From Tigriopus japonicus (Eukaryota > Arthropoda > Copepoda > Harpacticoida > Harpacticidae), in the NCBI GenBank assembly GCA_010645155.1, contig CM021323.1:4306781-4370780 (forward strand): a DNA stretch of 64,000 nucleotides, in the 5' to 3' direction. Under the pieces are notes generated by a model, which was not told where the DNA came from, did not search any database, and worked only from the letters and a program-made list of their open reading frames with translations. A program made the position numbers and the translations under genes. The stretch's first letter is position 1; every line of letters begins with the position of its first letter. Shown piece by piece: positions 59,415 through 64,000 of this stretch.

Positions 59415-60812
59415 CTGTTCATATTAAAGAAACATACGCAGAAACACGTCAATGATTCAATATTTAAGCCATTTGACTTGCATTAAGGTGCAACACCATT
59501 GTATGTTAGTTGATGGTTTGAGGAAACTCACTTACTTTGATTGTTGCTGTAGCTTCTAGCTAGTCTTGTACTCTTGAAATTTGTGCTGAATCAATCCGTT
59601 CGTTATTGATCTCCAGCCTGGTAAGAAGAAATCAATCGGCTTGTCAAATGAAAAGAGATACAACGACTGCAGGGTGTTTCAAAAGAAATGAGACACTCCA
59701 ATCATGAAAAGGATATCCTGTCATTTAAAACTCGATTTCATTTTAACAACCTGCTGGAAAAGTCCAGACGATGAATGCATTTTTCGTGTATTCATAACTT
59801 TGCGTGACTAAAAGTCATGGTGTGAATTCTTTTATAAAGACTCCCGGATCCATAATTCTTGGAGCGTTTTTCTTTGATAGAAGTCGGAAGAGAATAATTT
59901 GAAGAAATATCTAAGTAGCGTTCAATTAAAATTCTTATTCAATGCATATTTTTAAGATGTATGCATCTTGCGTGTTCAGCCTCATTGAAGTTACCCAAGA
60001 AGATCATTGTACCACTTCTTTTGGATAACCCTGTTTTGTTGTATGTGCTCACTGCATTTCCCTATTGCTTGGTCCGATTGAAAGATCTTCTCCTACCGTT
60101 TCTTTCGTTTATTTTCATACTTACTCACTGATCTGGGGCAATGAACCAGACCTGAATTGGGTGGGATCTTTGTGCTTATAAAAAGTTTGCCGCTCTCCTT
60201 GAAATCCACTGATCTTGTTCATGGTTCTTTTCAAAAATTGAATGTTCCATCTAAGTCAAATCAAGATAACTTTATCGAGGATTTGGGAGGAAAACTTCCC
60301 GGGTTAAGAGCACCTTTTCAACTTGTTTCTACTCTCGTCGATTCCATCGTTAACATTCATTTTAACTTCTCTCGCCCACATATCAATATCTAATTTCAAG
60401 TTTATGCGAATTCTTTGAATGCATTCGACATTCGACGAACGGACATTCAGCTTAAAGCCTTGGATCTAATGAAAAAACGATGATGAACGGCTCTAATATT
60501 CGTAATCGTCAAGAAATCAGCACCTTTATTGGAAATTCGTTTTTTTTAAATTCACAGTTTTATTTGCGCGGTGGGAATTCAAGAGGGTTTATTGCGAATA
60601 TAGGAACCCTCGGGTCGTTGCAAATCAATATTTAAGGCCAAAGAGGGAAGGGCTTCTAGTCAAGCACTCTCTCGAATATATGTAAGATTGAATTTGCATG
60701 GATATAATATTTAAGTTATATATCATGGAGGACCTCATCTCACCAACAGGAATAATTGACATGCACTCGTACTGATTAATGTGGGTATATTGTCAGAATA
60801 TTGGATGGATTC
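59415..60812. other. Spacer between the otopetrin and Ig genes; should hold the otopetrin first exon
   Basis: The missing otopetrin start exon and promoter are expected on the minus strand here, but I could not identify them. A mariner-like end CAGGGTGTTTCAAAAGAAAT is at about 59671 without a visible partner. A 78-codon plus-strand frame (60157-60393) has no recognisable domain. Confidence 0.4.
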
Positions 60813-61746
60813 TTAGCGCCGTCTCCGTGATTCAGTCAAGAATAATTGATTCGGGATCATCGTTGATATGGACAGGATAAGGACACACCCAAGGAATAAC
60901 GAGAAGCTCACGGAAAAGCTTCCAACAGAGCTTCGAATGGCCAAAAAGGCCGAACATTCCGTTTCACCCGCCACATTGGCAATGACACACATGTATCGGC
61001 CAAAGTTGTGCTCTTCAACGCGGTTGATAGTATGGACATACGGGTCATTGGAGCTCTTTCCCGTCTTTAGAAGACGTTTGTCGCCCACGAGGGGCTCGTG
61101 ATACCAGTGGAGATATTGAATCACACATCGCGGATCGACCTAAAGAAGAAGGAGAAAAAATTGAAATCAATGCAGTTGGCGCAATGCTTGAGAATGTTGA
61201 GATGACAGTTTTAGCCCTTATAGCAACTTTATAACCCTCCTGGTGCCAAATCCTGCGTCCATTTATCTTCACTGACCACCTTCACCAAGCGCTAGGCTGT
61301 CAGTGGGGGCGGTTTTAACTCGTTTCGGTTGCACTATCATTGTTTTCTATGCGCCAAATTCGTTGTCAAGTTGACTTCAAATCGTCCTGCAGTTCCGCTC
61401 AAACGTTTGATCACGTTCCAATCCATGGAGGGGCATGTCAAAAAAGTTTTCGCTAAATGTTCAGTGCAGTGATTTGCTTACGAAGGCAAATATCGATCCA
61501 AATTGGTAGCCCTTGGTACTAAAAAACGGGACCTTTCAAATTTACTACTCCATTGGATGGTAGGCTACCTGGAGAACCCCAGTGGGTGTATGCAAATTGA
61601 TATCCAAGGTCGCCATCGAGTTGGTGATAGTCTGTCCCACGGAAGAGAAGAGTTCATATTCAATGCAGAACAGGTAGCTGTGCGAAATGGAGGTCGTGTG
61701 CTCCAGATGTTCGATACTTTCTCCTTTTTTGTTCGAGAACGAGTAA
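60813..61746 (-). CDS. Immunoglobulin-domain surface protein, last two recognised exons
   Basis: Terminal exon 61139-60813 follows acceptor TTCTTCTTTAG. It encodes QYLHWYHEPLVG, then NFGRYMCVIANVAGETE, the F-strand Y-x-C pattern of an I-set Ig domain. A Ser-rich linker and a hydrophobic C-terminal stretch (FSVSFSLFLGCVLIL) ending in basic residues suggest a GPI-anchor signal or a single membrane helix. An upstream exon 61746-61569 (acceptor CCATTTCACAG, donor CTCCAG|GTAGCC) is open in phase, encoding HSYLFCIEYELF and ATLDINL, which could be the end of a preceding Ig domain. The Cys-to-Trp spacing in the terminal exon is short, so another exon may lie between. The 5' end is beyond what I can trace. 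It may be an adhesion or axon-guidance protein, by inference only. Confidence 0.6.
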
Positions 61747-64000
61747 CTGTGAAATGGGACAAGAAAGTTCTTTCAACACATTTGATCGCCCCCAAATCAA
61801 AAGGCACCAGCCTCAAGGCCCCTCAACGCTCGAGAATTGAAACTTGGGAAGTGTCAATGTCAACAAAAAAGAGATAAGATTTAGCACGGCCATTTCTTTC
61901 CGGAGAGTCTGGAACATGACATTGTTTTATCTTAGTTCGTTGTTGTTGAGGCTTGATAGAACCAAACAGACCTTGGTAGGTTGATCCGTAGCACGATTTG
62001 GAGCGTTTTGCAAAGTCTGAATGAACCCATGAAGCAATGAGAATAATCAAGTCTGGCAATCAGAATAGAGCCTCTGTTTACATTGAAAGAGAATAATCAT
62101 TCGTTTCAAATATCACCTCGATATCTCTGCTTCGGCCTCGTCGACTGACTGACTGTCTCTGCAGGCTCGCCTAGGAGGAATTTTCGATTTAAATAAATCA
62201 TCAAGTATCCCTTTTCAAACATCCTTCATCGTCCAATATCCCGTTTTTCTCGGGAAATCCTCGCCAGATTGATGGCACAAAAACTTCATGCATTTGGAAT
62301 GAAAGAAAAGCAGACGAAAGCAAATAGCAAATAGCGTTGCAAGCCGAGTACTACGAACAAAGACATCTTAAAGGGTTTGTTTGTTCCACTCTTCAAGCAT
62401 CCCCCATGGACCAGATTTTGATGGTTCAACAGAAGGTCGGTCTATTGGCTCACCTTATTGAAAGTTAGTGTACAGTTAGTCCATTTACGAGAGTCCATTC
62501 ACTAGGTCATTTGCGACTTTAGAGGCGGCTTATTGTGGTATTTACAGGCCAAACCCTTGCCTTCATGCTCTTAGACATGGACTCAGATTTACACCCTTTG
62601 CGTGTTCCCAATGAGCGGGATAAAGGCCATTTGCTTTCATCAAGACCAACAATCTCTTTAGATTTCTATGCCAACCTCATTTCAGGCTTTAAAAGTCACT
62701 GACGGAATCCTTGGTCGCCAAAAGTTCTGCATTTTTCGTAGCTATACTGTAGTTCTCAACGCCGTCACTTAAGCTAAGGTTGTGACTGAAAAGCGACTTT
62801 TATGGAACCTTGATTGGACCACTGCTGCGATCAGAGATGGTAGTAACGAAACTATTGAAGAGTTTACAAGTTCAGCAAAAGACATTTTGAAATAAAACAT
62901 ATCTAGACACGTCAAGAATATGGAAAATTGTGTCCTCAGTGAGCATGCTTGATTTGAGCAGAGTTTGGATCGAGAAATTTGAAAGTTGGCACGATTCGTC
63001 TCGTACTCCACGTTTCGGGACAATCCGTCATAATTCATGACTTCCTCCGTTTTCCGACTCACGTTTGGCGAGTCCCATAAATGAAGTAGAAATAGCTCTG
63101 AACTTGGCCTAGTAAGCGTACAATGAAATGATCGATACGATAACCCTTGATACTGGAATGCTATAAATGGTCATAAAGGGCCCAAAGCTGGGAGGTTTTG
63201 CGCAATTATGGTCTTAAAATTGGCAAAGTTTCACAATCTTGCTGTCGCATTATCAAGACTGGGGTCGCTCTCGGAAAAGACCGAAATGATACTGAATGAA
63301 GTCTTGGGAGTGTATCAAATTTTTTAGACACTGAACCTTAGGCTCGACCCTTCAAAAGTGACTGGATCTGATTGATTAAAGGCGAAATTAGGGTTCATCT
63401 GTCAGCTCTTCTTGACAAGGCAGAAAAGCAAATGGAGGGTGAAGAGGGCAGGCAACACCAGCAAAAAAACATGTCTCGATGGTCCTTAAAGATAGCCGAA
63501 GAGACTCGCTCCCTTTAAAATAATAAACACGATTCAATGAAAGCCAGGAGCCCCCAGTCGTCAGAACAACTAGATTATGGATCTCCTGACAATATTTGCT
63601 CCATAAAAGTTCACGAAGTACCCTTTTTCAACTACTTCCTCGTTCCAGTAGATTCGCGTTTTGGCCCAAGGAAAACTGAATAACAAAAATGAAATTTACT
63701 CAGCTCATGATAAAATCAAAAATAAAGGTAGTGAAAAACAAAGGTTTTTTGACATGACATCTTTACGATTGCCAAATTAGCTCCCTGCTTGTCAAAAGTT
63801 CCAATTTAAATGAAAAACCATGTCGTTCATCCAGTACAAATTATAATTACTGATTTGTTATCTGCGCTAAACACGGTAGTTTTTGTGTTCCAGAATAAAA
63901 AAGAAGAGCTTGCTTCTGCCAGAATTGAAACCGTCTTGTTTCAGGTTGAAGGAAATATAAAGGGGGGGGGGATAGGAAGGAAAGGGGTTGTTCTCAGAAA
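61747..64000. other. Window end, no gene recognised
   Basis: Minus-strand frames at 61823-62059 and 62769-63062 have no recognisable domain. Further 5' exons of the Ig gene would be expected on the minus strand here or beyond the window. A run of nine G bases sits at 63963-63971. Confidence 0.4.

Noticed and set aside
59671..59700. Mariner-like terminal sequence CAGGGTGTTTCAAAAG
   Set aside because: No partner end or TA duplication was found, so no element can be delimited.
61503..61877. 124-codon plus-strand frame
   Set aside because: It is antisense to a splice-supported Ig exon and has no domain of its own.

Overview
The window is eukaryotic nuclear DNA: genes are split by GT-AG introns, sit on both strands, and are separated by AT-rich, transposon-filled spacers. 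Short introns (76 bp to about 2.3 kb), (TTAGG)n-type tracts (the arthropod telomere unit) and the gene content (DEG/ENaC channel, otopetrin, tricornered-type NDR kinase, n-synaptobrevin) suggest an arthropod. A crustacean, perhaps a copepod, is my best guess; this is inference, not proof. There are no rRNA genes, no CRISPR array and no bacterial-style operons. One assembly gap (Ns) lies at 27821-28355.

Layout. 1-5 kb: a THAP-domain gene, then a tight same-strand pair of ribosome-biogenesis genes (GRWD1/Rrb1-like and TMA16-like), with a MITE just upstream of the pair. 5-12 kb, minus strand: a five-exon Artemis/DCLRE1C-like nuclease. I rebuilt its small first exon, which carries the HxHxDH metal site, by splice phase. 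13.7-16 kb: TMEM43-like (+) and REXO2-like (-), converging with 34 bp between stop codons. 16-28 kb: a transposon graveyard holding a LINE reverse-transcriptase fragment, four hAT-type non-autonomous elements with 8-bp target duplications (one with roughly 300-bp inverted arms), and two copies of a 1.3-kb repeat, one split by a hAT insertion. 29-34 kb: a frameshifted hypothetical ORF (-) head-to-head with a four-exon DEG/ENaC subunit (+). 38 kb: an intronless synaptobrevin with a long C-terminal tail. 41-44.6 kb, minus strand: ribosomal protein eL6 with a TOP-like 5' untranslated exon. 45-51 kb: more hAT-type elements, one containing two internal tandem arrays and one nested in TTAGG tracts. 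51.6-53 kb: an intronless NDR kinase (STK38-like). 54-59.4 kb, minus strand: an otopetrin-like proton channel of at least five coding exons. 60.8-61.8 kb, minus strand: the 3' end of an Ig-domain surface protein. 61.8-64 kb: no gene recognised.

How the genes relate. GRWD1, TMA16 and eL6 all serve the 60S ribosomal subunit; GRWD1 and TMA16 may be co-transcribed. The others look like ordinary neighbours in a compact genome: DNA repair (Artemis), RNA turnover (REXO2), nuclear envelope (TMEM43), kinase signalling (NDR) and membrane or neuronal proteins (DEG/ENaC, synaptobrevin, otopetrin, Ig protein). The most unusual layer is the mobile DNA. Many unrelated hAT-like families with clear 8-bp duplications are present but no transposase is seen. 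Several repeats carry a motif matching the animal CTCF core, including an inverted pair inside an otopetrin intron.
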